A DNA stretch of 64,000 nucleotides from Holtermannia corniformis (lineage: Eukaryota > Basidiomycota > Tremellomycetes > Holtermanniales): the NCBI GenBank assembly GCA_001599935.1, contig BCIJ01000006.1, positions 467,373 through 531,372 on the forward strand. The letters are read 5' to 3'. Shown here piece by piece: positions 45,415 to 57,030 of the stretch. The notes below the pieces were generated by a model that was given only the letters and a program-made list of their open reading frames with translations, was not told the DNA's origin and did no database searches. The first letter of the stretch is position 1. Each line of letters begins with the position of its first letter. The position numbers were made by a program, and so were the translations under genes.

Positions 45415-46575
45415 ATGCAAACCGTCATCGTAAGCCAGCTACCACCCTACAGAACCAACGCACTGACCTCGTCCCGCAAGGACACTGTCAACCAAGGCGT
45501 CGCAGCCGTCACATCCGCCGTCACTGGCCAGTCACACTCTCACGCCGAGGAAGCACACGGCGCGACGCTCCCGCCAGACTCCAAGGCTGGTCCGGTGCAG
45601 ACGGTGGACTCGGACGCACTGGCCGTGTTTGAAGATGAGACCGTGAGGCACGAGGTCCTCGTCAAGCTCAACCAGCTCGCAATGTGAGTCGCGTCCGTGT
45701 CCGCCGGGCTAGCATGGCGGACAATGGGCCTTGGCGGGTGGTATGGGAAGGAGCTCTGTCTGTGGTAGCTGAGCTCCGAGTGTAATTGCACTCGGAAGCT
45801 TGGCTGGTCAGCAGATTGCACCCAGTAGTGTACCATGTCCTCTCGCGGCGCAATGAGCCACGTCGGACACGACGGCGTGGTCGAGGCTTCACATGTCATT
45901 CCAGCAGTTTGTGCCTGCATCAAGACCGATCTCGAAGCGCCTGCTGCGCTCCTTGACATGATTGAGCGCAGCGACTGCGACACGATCGAGATCCTGGACT
46001 CGAATGTGGGCTATGACCATTGTACCTGTATCAGAGTCTACAGAGACCAACAAGTCCTTTGCCGTTGACTACTACCCTCTGATCGCTCACACTTCTACAG
46101 CGACGATGAGCGCCACGGCCTCAAGGAGCTCGCCGGCCTCGACCTGATCACAGCCACGAGCGACGGCCCGAAGCAAGGGATCGACGTGAGTGCTGTCCCA
46201 TTTCAGCACCGCCGCCCAGAGTGCAAGCAACACTGGGCGGCCGCTTGCTGGAAGTCAGTACTGACCCTTGCGCAGTACTACCACCCGCTTCGCTTCTTCA
46301 CGGTCGAGCGCCCGCTCGGGATCGACTACATTGGCGAGGTTGAGCTCGAGAAGGGCAAGTCGATCCACGGTGAGTTGCTGCCGCGTGCAAGCTAGAGACC
46401 AGAGCGCGTCTGCTCTGTATCACTGTGCTTCACGTAGCTAACCACCGACCCAGTTCGCGTCCACAAAGCCTCCCAGGGTGCAAAGCCGACGTTCCACTCG
46501 ATCGATACCCGTCCTGGAGCCGAGGGGGGCGCAGTGTTCAAGACGGGCGAGGCGCTCGTCTGGTTCGACTACTAG
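45415..46575 (+). CDS. Hypothetical protein, exon structure partly unresolved
   Basis: Exon 1 is ATG-CAA-ACC-GTC-ATC with a gtaagc donor. Exon 2 (about 45480-45684) starts D-T-V-N-Q-G-V-A-A-V-T-S-A-V-T and ends at gtgagt. Two well-defined later exons encode G-L-K-E-L-A-G-L-D-L-I and, after an intron at about 46181-46275, Y-Y-H-P-L-R-F-F-T-V-E-R-P. After a further intron (about 46369-46453) comes V-R-V-H-K-A-S-Q-G-A-K with the ending A-L-V-W-F-D-Y. The 45685-46100 interval could be a long intron (joining in frame before D-D-E-R-H-G). It could also hold another exon, since a coding-like frame A-L-L-D-M-I-E-R lies at about 45940. No family recognised. No signal peptide; the C-terminal part looks like a compact beta-rich domain. 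Confidence 0.5.
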
Positions 46576-46802
46576 CTGGGTGCGAGTCCATAAAGACGCG
46601 GTGACGATACAGACTTGTGATACGAAATGAATGCGACGTTCGGCTCGGACCAGTTATCGGCCGTGAAACGTGTTACGAGATTGCCGGGTTATCGCCTGTA
46701 AGCGAGGGACGATCGGGAACAAGACGAGTCAGTTGCCGAGTGTGCACGAGAGCTATATACTGTAGTAGTACAGGACAGCTCGCACGCACTTGTAACACAA
46801 AC

Positions 46803-48438
46803 ATGCCCGCGCCAACAACTGCAGTGATCAATCCGGCCAAGTACCTCTCGCAGGAATCGGCACGACGCAGGCCGTCGCCTTTGACGCACTTGGCGAGGCA
46901 TGCGGCTCGCGAGGGCTTGATCAGTTTAGGCGGTGGTGTGTAACTATGGTGTACGACCTACGAGCAGGGCTGACATGGCTGCGCTAGGCTAGCCGCACCC
47001 GTCGCTGTTCCCTCTCTCCGAGCTCTCGTTCGAAGTCGAAACGCCAGCCGGGACGAACGCAGCCTACAAGCTCGCGAAACTGCCTTCGCAGCGTGCCGGG
47101 TCGAGCTCGACAGCAACACCATCCGCATCAACCCTCCCACTAGCTTCATGGCAGCAATACGGCTCTGCAGGCGGTGACGCCCAGCTCGAAGGCTGGCTTC
47201 GAGCACTGACTGAAACGCTGCACCGGCCGAAATACGACGAGTGGGGCGTGACGTGCTGCGTCGGTGCCGGTGATGGTATCTACAAGACACTGAGGATGAT
47301 CTGTGAGCCGGGAGACAAGGTGCTCGTCGAGGCGTATACGTACCCTGCGACGCTCGAGACGATTTCGGCGATCGGGTTGGCAAAGGTGCCGGTGCAGATG
47401 GATGGCGAGGGCATGCGGGCCGACTCGTTGAGAGAAGTTTTGGATAACTGGACGGATGGCAAGAAACCGACTTGCATGTGTGAGTCCCACGTCAACGGGC
47501 GCAGTAGCTAACCGAACGCAGACACGGTACCGAGCGGACAGAACCCAATGGGATGCACCCAGTCGGCGCAAAGGTGAGAAGTGCGCATTGAACCAAGGGC
47601 AACAACTGAAGTGACCAGGCGGCAGGAAATCATGGCAATCGCGATCGAGCACGACATCTTGATCATCGAGGACGGCCCGTACGACATGCTCACAATGGGT
47701 CCATTCGACCCGTCCGCTGCCCCCGTCGAGCGCAAGACTGTCGCTCCCTCGGCCGCCCGGCGCGAGTCGTTCCTCGCCGACTTGACGCCTTCTTTCCTCT
47801 CGCTCGACACGACAGGCCGAGTCATTCGGATCGATTCATTCTCAAAAGTCTTCTTCCCTGGCGCTCGTGTTGGCTGGATCACGGCCCACAAGGTCTTTTG
47901 CGAACGCCTGCTCCGGCACAGCGAGACGAGCACCCGGATGCCAGCCGGTCTCAGTCAGGCTGTATTGAGCGCTACCCTCGTCGGGTCAAAAGAGTCCCCC
48001 GGGTGGGGACTCACAGGCTGGTTCGACTGGCTCGCCGACTTGCGTGATCTCTACACTGCCCGCCGAGACGTCTTGCTCGGTGCGCTACACAAGCTCGCCG
48101 CGTCGTCGCACGGCAAAGACCGACTCCAGTGGGTCGATCCGACGTGCGGCATGTTCATCGTCATCTACGTCGATCTCGAGTCCACCCCTCGCTTCAAGTC
48201 TGGCACTGCAACTGTCGCGGAACTTCTGCAAGAACTCTTCTCACGGTGCATCGACGGGCCCAACGGCGACGGCAAGAACGGCGTCTTGCTGGCGCCCGGT
48301 GACCTGTTCAGCGTCGCCGACGCCGACAAGGCCAAGGCTAATTTCGTTCGCATGACGTATGCTTATGCGAGCAACGATGAGATGCGGACGGCTGTAGAGC
48401 GCTTTGGGGTTGCGCTCGATGCGCTCTGGACGGCTTAG
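46803..48438 (+). CDS. PLP-dependent aminotransferase, aromatic (Aro8-like) type
   Basis: Class I/II aminotransferase, probably transaminating aromatic amino acids or 2-aminoadipate. Starts M-P-A-P-T-T-A-V-I-N with S-R-R-R-P-S-P-L-T-like residues before I-S-L-G-G-G. After a first intron comes H-P-S-L-F-P-L. Fold motifs: C-C-V-G-A-G-D-G-I-Y-K (cofactor phosphate), E-A-Y-T-Y-P-A, Y-T-V-P-S-G-Q-N-P-M-G (conserved Asn), I-I-E-D-G-P-Y (Asp to the pyridine N), S-F-S-K-V-F-F-P-G-A-R-V-G-W (Schiff-base Lys) and M-P-A-G-L-S-Q near the end of the large domain. The C-terminal R-M-T-Y-A carries the substrate-carboxylate Arg. Three introns. No targeting signal is obvious, so cytosolic. Exact substrate is not decided by sequence. 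Confidence 0.88.
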
Positions 48439-48586
48439 GAGGGATGTACTGTTTGCCACTCGCTGACCGTGAGAAAGCGGCCTGTGCGTGTTTCATCTCA
48501 CCCCTATAGCTGTGTGAGCTCGCTTCGAGTGGGTCGATGACTGTAGACCGCACCGTACAGTCGTGTGGGTCAAGAACAAGCTGGGC

Positions 48587-50732
48587 ATGATGGACCCAGC
48601 GCATCCGAGACCGGCACCACCGTCACGGCGGCGCCTCTCGCGCGCCGTGGCACCTGTAGGTTTCTCAATCGATGTCCTGTCCGAGCTTCGCGAACTCGAC
48701 AATGACGAGCTCGTTGAAATGGCTCCGTATGATCTCATGATCGCCCTACGACAGCAGTGGTCACTGTCCGACAAGGTATGTTGGCGCTGACCAGACCGTG
48801 GCACGGCACTGAGCCCGGCCCTGCCAGTTGTCGGACCAGGTGGAAGAACTGCAGAATACCGAAGTGCAGCTCAGAGTCAAGCTTGAGGATGCGGTGGCGG
48901 CGATGGGTGATACGGTGGTGAGATATGAGGATGCACTGCAGGATCAAGTGGGTTGTAGAGCCGTTTAGGACGAGGCGCGCTGAGATTGTGTATAGGGAAG
49001 GCTCGAGTCCGAGGTACAGGGGCGCAACGAGCTACTTGACAAGCTTAGGCAGCGGCTCGTCAGCAAGGATGCCGAGCTCAGAGACAGTGAACGTCGCTAT
49101 ACCGAGCAGGTACGGTGAACCGACCAAAAGTGTGGCAGGCTGACAGGCATACCCAGGAGAGGTCCTTTGAAGCCGAGCGACAGTCGTTTCTCAGCCAAGA
49201 AGCCAACCTCCGAGCTCAAGTCCACTCTCGGACCATCCCTCTGCGTCATACTGTATCAGACGCAGAGACCGAGACCGAGACGACGATCGCGCTGCGGGAG
49301 GAGCTGCAGACGATGGCGGATTCGCGCAGAGCTTTGCAGAACCATATCAGTGTGCTCAGCGCCGAGTTACACGAGATCAAGCGGATTAATACCGAGCTTA
49401 GAGAGGAAAACGACGGCTGGCAGAGTCTGTTGACGGATCGTACGATTACGGGGACGATCAGGCAGGGCTCTGGCCTACTCAGTCGGGTGTTCTCCGCGCA
49501 GACTGGCGTCAAGTCTGATGAACGGCAAGAGGAGAAGCCGGAGAGCACGAATGGACGACGACGGAGACAGCGAGCTAGGCATACAGAAGTGTCCGAAACG
49601 GCAAGCGAGACGACGGATGGGGAAGACCTCGACGATCTCACACAGCCCTCGGAGCTTGAAAACGAGCGCCAGGATGAGCTACATGCGCTTGATCCACTGC
49701 ACCCATTGCGGGCGAACGCACGGCCAAAGGGCGAGAGCCTGGAGGGTATTCCGGTCACTGGCAGTGGGCTTGATCTGGCCGCAGAGCTGGGAAGAGCAGA
49801 GGTAACCCAAGGTGGCGAGATGCGAAGCCTTGGAAAGGGCGACGAGGGCGAAGGTCAGATAACTATCGGTTGCTCAGCCCCGTGCTGATGCCTGATAGCG
49901 CTCCGAGCAGAAGTCAAGCACCTGCGAGATGCCAACAAGGCTCTGTCGATGTACTGCGCCAAAGTAGGTGTGCTGGAGTGGCAATGCCAACTGCTGACTA
50001 CTGGAGATTGTCGACCGGATTATTGCCAAAGAGGGTTGGTAGCTTTGTTCCGAAGCGAACCGCTCTGCTCACCCTTGTAGGGTACGAGGACATTCTCGCC
50101 GTCGACTATGCGTCCAAGAAGACAGAGCACACCCACGCTACCAAAACACAAAGTCGCATCGTCAGTGCGAGCCGCCTCTCGTCTGCCGCGGCGACACCGC
50201 AAATGGGGATCAGCTCTCCGACAGCCTCTGATACCCTCGGCAGCCCCATTGCAGACTCGGTCAAGTCTGATAAAAGGGTACGCCAGCCTCCCTCGACGTC
50301 GTCTACTGACCTGACGCGCAGGTTCGCAGGGGTCTGTCAATGGACTGGGGCCTCGGCAAAGTCTTCAAGTCGTTCGGCAGCACGCCGTCTCCCAAGCCCG
50401 TCCCTGAGCCAACAAAGGCTGGCTTGCGGCCGTTGTCGCTTTCGGTCAACCCGCCTGGCCTCGGTGGCAGCTTGGCAAACTCGACCAGTACAGCACGCAA
50501 GCTTGATCCGCATGCCGAAGATGAAGAAGACGCCAGGGAGAGACATAGGATGCAAGCCACGCTCAAGCTCATGGGTGTCGGCGAGGAACAGAAAGCGACA
50601 GCAGAGCGGAGCGCAGGGAGGTATTGGATTCCAGGGTTGCAGAAGGAGGCAACGTCCCCTCCAGTGATGAGTGAGCCACCGGCACAGTACGCCCGCGAGT
50701 CAGACCACCCGGGCGATCAATCGATCGGGTAG
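48587..50732 (+). CDS. Coiled-coil protein, function unknown
   Basis: Starts M-M-D-P-A-H-P-R with a Pro/Arg-rich N-terminus. The conserved-looking E-M-A-P-Y-D-L-M-I-A-L-R-Q-Q-W-S-L-S-D-K follows and continues, after a 54-nt intron (gtatgt ... ctgccag), into a long heptad-rich coil (L-S-D-Q-V-E-E-L-Q). The coil spans several exons to about 49450. A Ser/Glu/Arg-rich linker, an A-L-R-A-E-V-K-H-L-R helix with S-M-Y-C-A-K-I-V-D-R-I-I-A-K-E-G-Y-E, and a low-complexity tail follow. The block around C-A-K-I-V looks conserved and may be the functional site. Such proteins are often annotated in fungi by coiled coil only (cytoskeletal or vesicle tethers). I assign no function. Convergent with p25, 87 bp apart. 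Confidence 0.72.
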
Positions 50733-50819
50733 GGATCCAGTTGGCGTACATGTACGATTGATAGCCTGTTATAGTATCATGCATGTCGTAGATGTAGAAA
50801 CGCCAAGAAATGCCCTGTC

Positions 50820-51664
50820 TCATTGCGCCTTGAAGCGTTGATAGGTCGATTTGGCGTTCGCCTCGACCGTTTCCTGCGTCGTTTCTGGCTGAAAGCCGAC
50901 CTGCCGCCCTGCCGTCTGATGAGACACGGCATGCAATACCAAAGGTTGACGCACCTGGGTTACCTGCCCATCTGGTCAGCGGTGGGATCACCGCTCCATC
51001 TGCCAGTACCGTCCCCGGTTCGAGCTCGGCGAGATCTTTGATGACAGCAAACTTGCCCTGCCGCGCCTGCATAAGCTCGTGCATCCCCTTGACGAACCAC
51101 TCACCACTATACAGCCTTCACCTATCTTCACACCGTAGCCAATCGAGGCAGCCTCCACGATCGATCTCGGTCCAATCTGCACATGGTCGGAGATCCTCAT
51201 GGGGTAGAATGTGAAAGCCCTGAGCACGGTCAGCACTTGATGGATGATTCACTGCACCGAGTTGACCCTTTGTAGCATTTCCCTGGTGGCCGGATGACGG
51301 TTCCCTCCGAGATGAGACAGTAGCGTCCTATAGAGATGACCACATGCTGGCCTGGTGATGTTCTCCGGAGATCGCCCCTCAGAATGGCACCTGGCGTCTT
51401 CAACAGACATCACACGCGGCTAGTGCCTACAGACCCGACTGGATGATAGTCTTGCCTCCTAGGATGATATTAGAAGCGCCGGTGATGGCAGCCTTTCTCG
51501 AGACCTTGTCTGCAGCAGCGTCAGTGCAACGTCGTCCTGAATCATCGACATACTGCCTGTGTCGGTCTCTGCGACATGTCAGCACTGGAATACCACACCG
51601 TCTGCAGTTGCTCACCTATATACGTGCCCTTGTCGTACAGGACAGGCTGGTCGAATGCACCCAT
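50820..51664 (-). CDS. DCTN5: Dynactin subunit p25 (left-handed beta-helix)
   Basis: Pointed-end dynactin subunit that helps load cargo onto dynein. Starts M-G-A-F-D-Q-P-V-L-Y-D-K-G-T-Y-I-E-T, then N-K-V-S-R-K-A-A-I-T-G-A-S-N-I-I-L-G-G-K-T-I-I. Hexapeptide turns follow (G-R-Y-C-L-I-S-E-G-T-V-I-R-P-P, I-S-D-H-V-Q-I-G-P, I-G-E-G-C-I-V, L-E-P-G-T-V-L). The ending P-E-T-T-Q-E-T-V-E-A and R-F-K-A-Q requires the second-to-last acceptor at cagacggcag. About six exons, as is usual here. Only 109 bp separate its ATG from that of VPS53 on the other strand. Confidence 0.9.
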
Positions 51665-51773
51665 GCCATTGGAGGTGGTTGTTCGGCCTCGTCGCCGTCC
51701 ACGCGATTGTCTTGGTCAACCACTGCAATCCATCACCAAGTGTCTGTGATTCATCGGACAAACACGGCTGAAG

Positions 51774-54700
51774 ATGCCAAGCGAGGCTGCCAGGATCAAG
51801 GCGTCGTCAGAGCTGGCAGCTGGTGAGGCTGAGAGGTCAAAGGATGTAATGACTAACGCTGGGGCTTTCAGTGCAATCACTCAAGCAGCACCGTCAGATT
51901 CAAGCTCGCTTGCGCCTGCAAGCAAGGGATCTCAAGTCGGAAATCGCAAAGCTACAATGCGAGCTCAACCAAGGGCAGGATCCTGCGAGAATGGGCGTGA
52001 TACAGAACCTCATCGCCGTTCGTAGCTTCGCTCGCCGGCAAAGTCAAGACCTGACACGCCCTTAGCAACTCATGTTGCAGGTCAACCTCATTCGCGAGAA
52101 GGCCTCAGAGGCCGAGGCTATTGTCAAGTCGATCACTGCCGACATTCAGCGCCTTGATGTCGCCAAGAGGAACCTGACGGCGTCGATGAAGAGTGTTGAA
52201 AGGTGGAATATGCTTGGTGAGCCGGGCATCGCAAGGCTCCGGTGGCTGTGGCTGATGACACTATAAGTGCAAGCCCAGAATCAGCTTGACGGTCTATTGA
52301 ACACTAGGCAGTATCGCGAGATGGCTCAGGTGCTCTCGGTAGGTCCTTGTATCGCTGACTTCAGTCAAGCTCATGTCGGCCAGGCTACAAATCAACTATC
52401 AACTCATCTACGCCCTCTAATCACCGTCCCGACGGTCGCCGCGCTCTTCAAGCGGATCCAGCAGTCTCAAGCGGTGGTCAAGGAGAAAGTCGACGGCGAG
52501 ATGGAGGCGTTGTAGGCGACACGCAAATGCCCGTCCGATTACTGATACCCTTAGCTTGGCGAACGACCCGACAAAGCCGGTCAACAGAGCTGCTCTTGCT
52601 GACGTCTGTGTCGTGATTGAAGAGCTGGGAGTTGACTACAAGTGCGTATGAGGACCATTCACGAGTATCTGCTGACGATCACTAGACAACACATCATAGA
52701 GCGATACTACACCACACGCTTGCAAGAGTACAGGAGAATCTTCCGCTCAACAGATGAGGTGTGTTCTTGCATCAGAATTGAAACACTGGTCTTATCAGCT
52801 TACCCATGTCAGGCCGGACAGCTCGACAACGCACCGCGGCGCTTTGCGTGGTTCCGTCGCCTGCTCAAGCAGCATGACGAAGAGGCCGGAACTATTTTTC
52901 CCGTCTCCTGGTCGGTCGCCGAGCTCCTCGTCGTCCGCTTCTCCGAAGCGACCCGTGTGGACCTTGTCAACGTACTGGAAAAGTCGCCGCCTGCAGTTGG
53001 GCATCTTCTTGAAGCCTTGCAGTCGACTCTTGACTTTGAGGACTCCATGGGGAAGCGCTTCGGCATTGAGGTACGTGGCAAACGCTAGGATCACGCTCCT
53101 TGCTCATGCATTGCTCAGTTCAAGCAGCTGCTCGAGGTCGGAGGATCCTCGCGGACGGTATCGTCGGCCTTCGAGTCACACCTCCAGGTCTACGTGGACG
53201 CGCAAGATCGGTGTGTTGCGTGTGACCACGATGTGCAGTCTGACATGCCTCAGCGCAATCTCCGACATGCTCGCTGCATACCGCGGCAACCGATCACGGC
53301 CGTCGCTCGAGGGCGCCCTTGCCACGACGGAGGAAGAAGCTCCTGGTCCTGCCGTTCTGCCGTCATCCACCGAACTCTTCTACTTTTACGGACAGACGCT
53401 TGAGCAATGCAGCAAGTATACCACGGGTACGGCTATGCAAAAGCTGGCTGGCGTCTATAGCAAGTGGTTGAGGGTGTTTTCGGGTGCGTGCAGCAGTAGC
53501 AAAGGCAGAATGCAGCTGATATGTCACAGAGGAGATACTGTTACCGTCTATCAAAAGGTGAATGTGCCCGCTGATAGCGTAAGTCATGTCAGTTCTGATC
53601 CACTTGTAGAGCCGAGACCAGTCGCAAGTCGTTCGATAGTCGACCTGACCTCCTCGAATTGCGCAAAGCGTGCATGGTGATGAACACGGCCGATTACTGC
53701 CAGACGACGGCGCTTCAGGTACTGTGCTCGAGCTAGATTGTTTGCGTCTACTGACAGAGTCGGTCAGCTGGAGGAGCGCTTGAAAGACAAGATCGATGAT
53801 GACCTGAAGGACCGCGTATCTTTTGCTAGTGAACGCGACATCTTCAACGCGTATGTTTGTCGCTCCGTTGAACTAGCGCTCACACCCCGTAGCGTCATCT
53901 CGACCTGCATCGGTGTTGTGCTTCGAGAGCTTGAGATAGCTTGCGAGCCGGCGTTCAGCGCGATCCTCAAGACGCCGTGGATCCATCTTGACAACGTTAG
54001 CGGCAGGTCGGCGTACGTCGTTGATCTAGTCGGTAGCGTCAAGCAGATTGCCGAAGTCGTGCGCGAGCGTATCGAGATGAAGCGCTTTGTTCGCAACATT
54101 GCGGACAAGGCTGTGGGGTCAGTGGCTGCGTTCTGCTGTTCTCCGCCGACTGACGGTTCTAAGGCTAATCATCACGCGCTTCACCCAAGCCGTGGTCAAG
54201 AGTCGACCACTGAAAAAGATTGGCGCCGAGCAGGTATGCTCTGCTGGAATCTGCTTGGGCAGCGGTCCTGATGTTACACTAGATCCTACTCGACATCCAG
54301 GCCGTCAAATCATGCCTGCTGGAGCTGCCCGGTTCTCAGTCCGAAACAGCCGCCAACAGCTACACGAAATACGTTACAAAGCACACCGGCCAGCTCGAGA
54401 CAATGCTCAAAGTCATCCTCGCCCCGGATGTGAGCCCGCGGATGGGCCTGGATCGATCGCTAACACCCGGCAGGATCCGCCAGAGGGCTTTGTACAGAAC
54501 TATTGCTTGCTAATTGGCGATCGGTCTTTTTCAAACTTTCAAAAAGTACGAGACACAGCGACTGTAGCTTCGTGCTGATCTAGCAACTCAGATCCTTGAT
54601 CTCAAGGGCACACCGCGAACCGACCAGCAGCGCCTGCTCGACATCTTCCTCTCTGTCACTTCGACCAAAGACGACCTGAGCGACACGTCTTTCCTTTCCG

Positions 54701-54894
54701 GACTCGATATGGATCCGGGAGACAGGCAACTCACGTCGCCAATGTCGCCGAACGGGACACAGTCGTCACTGCCAGGCTTGCTCAGTCGCGGCGGCAGCAC
54801 CGAAGGGTTCGATGGCTCGTTTCGCTCAGACACACCAAAGGCGTTTGGTGATTTCCGGCGGTTGGTCAGCTTTGCGACGCGCGCCGGGGTCTAG
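51774..54894 (+). CDS. VPS53: GARP/EARP tethering-complex subunit Vps53
   Basis: Part of the GARP complex that tethers endosome-derived vesicles at the trans-Golgi. Starts M-P-S-E-A-A-R-I-K-A, then V-Q-S-L-K-Q-H-R and a long amphipathic helix, E-K-A-S-E-A-E-A-I-V, L-D-V-A-K-R-N-L-T-A-S-M-K (the Vps53 signature), A-Q-N-Q-L-D-G-L-L and F-K-R-I-Q-Q-S-Q. Then come the repeated helical hairpins with H-I-I-E-R-Y-Y, F-A-W-F-R-R-L-L-K and F-E-D-S-M-G-K-R-F. The C-terminal half has M-N-T-A-D-Y-C, W-I-H-L-D-N-V-S-G and I-L-D-L-K-G-T-P-R near its end. The usual N-terminal D-Y-x-N-x-L-F segment is not found, so a short upstream exon may be missing. About twelve exons. The stop is 34 bp from the RPT5 stop. 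Confidence 0.88.
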
Positions 54895-54928
54895 GCGGTA
54901 ACGGGATGCATCATGGTCGTTAGAGAAA

Positions 54929-56859
54929 TCATGCAAAGTACTGGGCGAGGAGAGCGTCAGTTCGCACCACTGTTATAGCATGACCGTCACTCACGAAGTG
55001 GTCGTTCTTCTTCTTGGCTTGCACCTCGAGAATGCCACTACGCACTCGTCAGCACTCGTCCGAACTGGCCCATCAACGCACCCATGGAAGTGCTCATGGT
55101 TCAGCAACGACCCGTTCTCTCGCAAGCAGATCATGCCCGCCTCGACCGCGACTTGCTTGAGCTGAGCACCGTTCATTTCTTCAGTCGAGCGCGCCAACTC
55201 CTCAAAGCTAAGACGCGTCAGCACTGGATCGCAGGATCCCAGTCGTGAACATACTTGACATCAGGCCCGACAGCCATCTTCCGCGAGTGGATTTCGAGAA
55301 TGCGCGCGCGCGCCTCCTCGTTCGGCAATGGGAACTCAATCTTGCGGTCTAGCCGACCAGAGCGAAGCAGCGCCGGATCAAGGATGTCGATACGGTTGGT
55401 GGCGGCAATGACCTGCAAGGCATCAGCTCTGTCACCTATCCGGGTACAAGCACTGCACTACGCACTTTGATCCTGGTGTCGCTCGAGAATCCATCGAGCT
55501 GGTTCAGGAGCTCGAGCATCGTCCGCTGCACTTCACGATCACCTGATTTGTCCGAGTCGAAGCGCTTGGTGCCGATCGCGTCGAGCTCATCGATGAAGAT
55601 GATGGTTGGCGCCTTTTCCTTGGCAAGTTCGAATGCGTCGCGAACGAGCTTGGCGCCGTCACCGATGAACATTTGGACGAGTGATGGACCGGCCAGCTTG
55701 AGGTAGCACGCGCTCGTCTGCGCCGCACACGCCCTAGCGAGCAGTGTCTTGCCTGTACCTGCCCAGCGTCAGTCGTCATCATGCGCGTAGTGTGAATTCT
55801 CACCTGGTGGACCATACATCAAAGCACCCTTGGGCGGTGTGATACCGAGCGTCTTGAACTTTTCCGCCTGTTGCATTGGCAACACGCTGCAATCGTCAGT
55901 CTCTGCTGACGTCCAGTCGAAACACCCACATGGCCTCGACCAACTCTTCAATCTGCTTTTCCAGCCCACCGATATCGGTATACGTCTCTGTCGGTCGTTC
56001 GTCTACCTCCATTGCCTTGACGCGCGAGTCGTACTCTGCGAGCATGGGGTCAGCTTGATCGTGAGCTCGACCAGGGCGAGAGCTTACCAGCCGGCAGTGT
56101 GTCCAGGATCAAGTACGAGTCCTTGTTGACGCCGATCAGATCTCCCGGGCGCAGCTTCTCAGCCGGGACCAAGCCAATGACGGGAAGAAAGATGGTCTGG
56201 TCGTCGTCAGCCGATGCCGGTGGTCAATCCAAGTCTGCACACTGACTTGGCGAGTACTCGTCTTGATGACGGCGCACTTGCCCTTCTTTGCCGCGTTCTC
56301 ATTCTTTGCCGCGCCGTCCTGCTCCTCTGCGTCTACGTCGAGGATCTACGTGCGCATCAGCACCTCGTCGTTCGGTCGACCCGGTCCACGACGGACCTCG
56401 ACAACGTTCGAGACAAGGTAAGGCAGGACCTTGTTCTGCTTAATCTTGGTCGTGTTGTCACCAATCTTCTCTGCCATCTGATCGCGCTCGTGCATCAACC
56501 GCAGGTTTTCCTGCCTCATCATCTGTGCGTCCCAGTAAGCTACAGCCGAGACTGGAACCAGACGGAACATGCCTTGATCTCATTATCAATCATCCGGATC
56601 TGCAGCTTCAAGTCTTCTGGGCTCGACTGGTACGCGTCAGCTACGGCTGGTGGGCAGTAGCGGCCAGACTGACCTCTTTGATGCTGTCTGGCAGATCCTC
56701 AAACGTGTCCTCTTTCGGTGCCTCCTCCATGACTGCATCTTCGCCCGAGCTCGCCGCTTGCTGGCCCTCGGCCGACGCGGCGCTCGTCTCTGTCTCTGGC
56801 TTGGGTACCGACGCGCCCTCTGTCGGCTGCTGAGGAGGGTCTGATGCTGGCGCTGACAT
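54929..56859 (-). CDS. RPT5: 26S proteasome regulatory ATPase Rpt5
   Basis: One of six AAA+ subunits that unfold substrates and open the 20S gate. The N-terminus (M-S-A-P-A-S-D-P) is acidic/Ser-rich, then has the coil M-I-D-N-E-I-K, the OB part [11 protein letters not shown] and [15 protein letters not shown] motifs: [12 protein letters not shown] (Walker A, split by an intron), [11 protein letters not shown] (Walker B), A-A-T-N-R, and [12 protein letters not shown]. The last exons read [15 protein letters not shown] then Y-F-A, giving the end Y-F-A-stop if the final 53-nt intron is removed. The usual hydrophobic-Tyr-X tail thus has Phe in place of Tyr. Confidence 0.95.
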
Positions 56860-57030
56860 TGTTGCTGGTGGTAACTCGCGCTGTCGATGGTCGAGAGTCG
56901 CTCACGCAGCGTCACCAGCGGGAAATGACGTGGCACGTGCATCACGCCCGGCAAACATGAACGCAAACGCTTGTCATGATCTACTACTCTGTATAGTACA
57001 GGCCCCTCGTATGCAGCTTCACCAACACGA

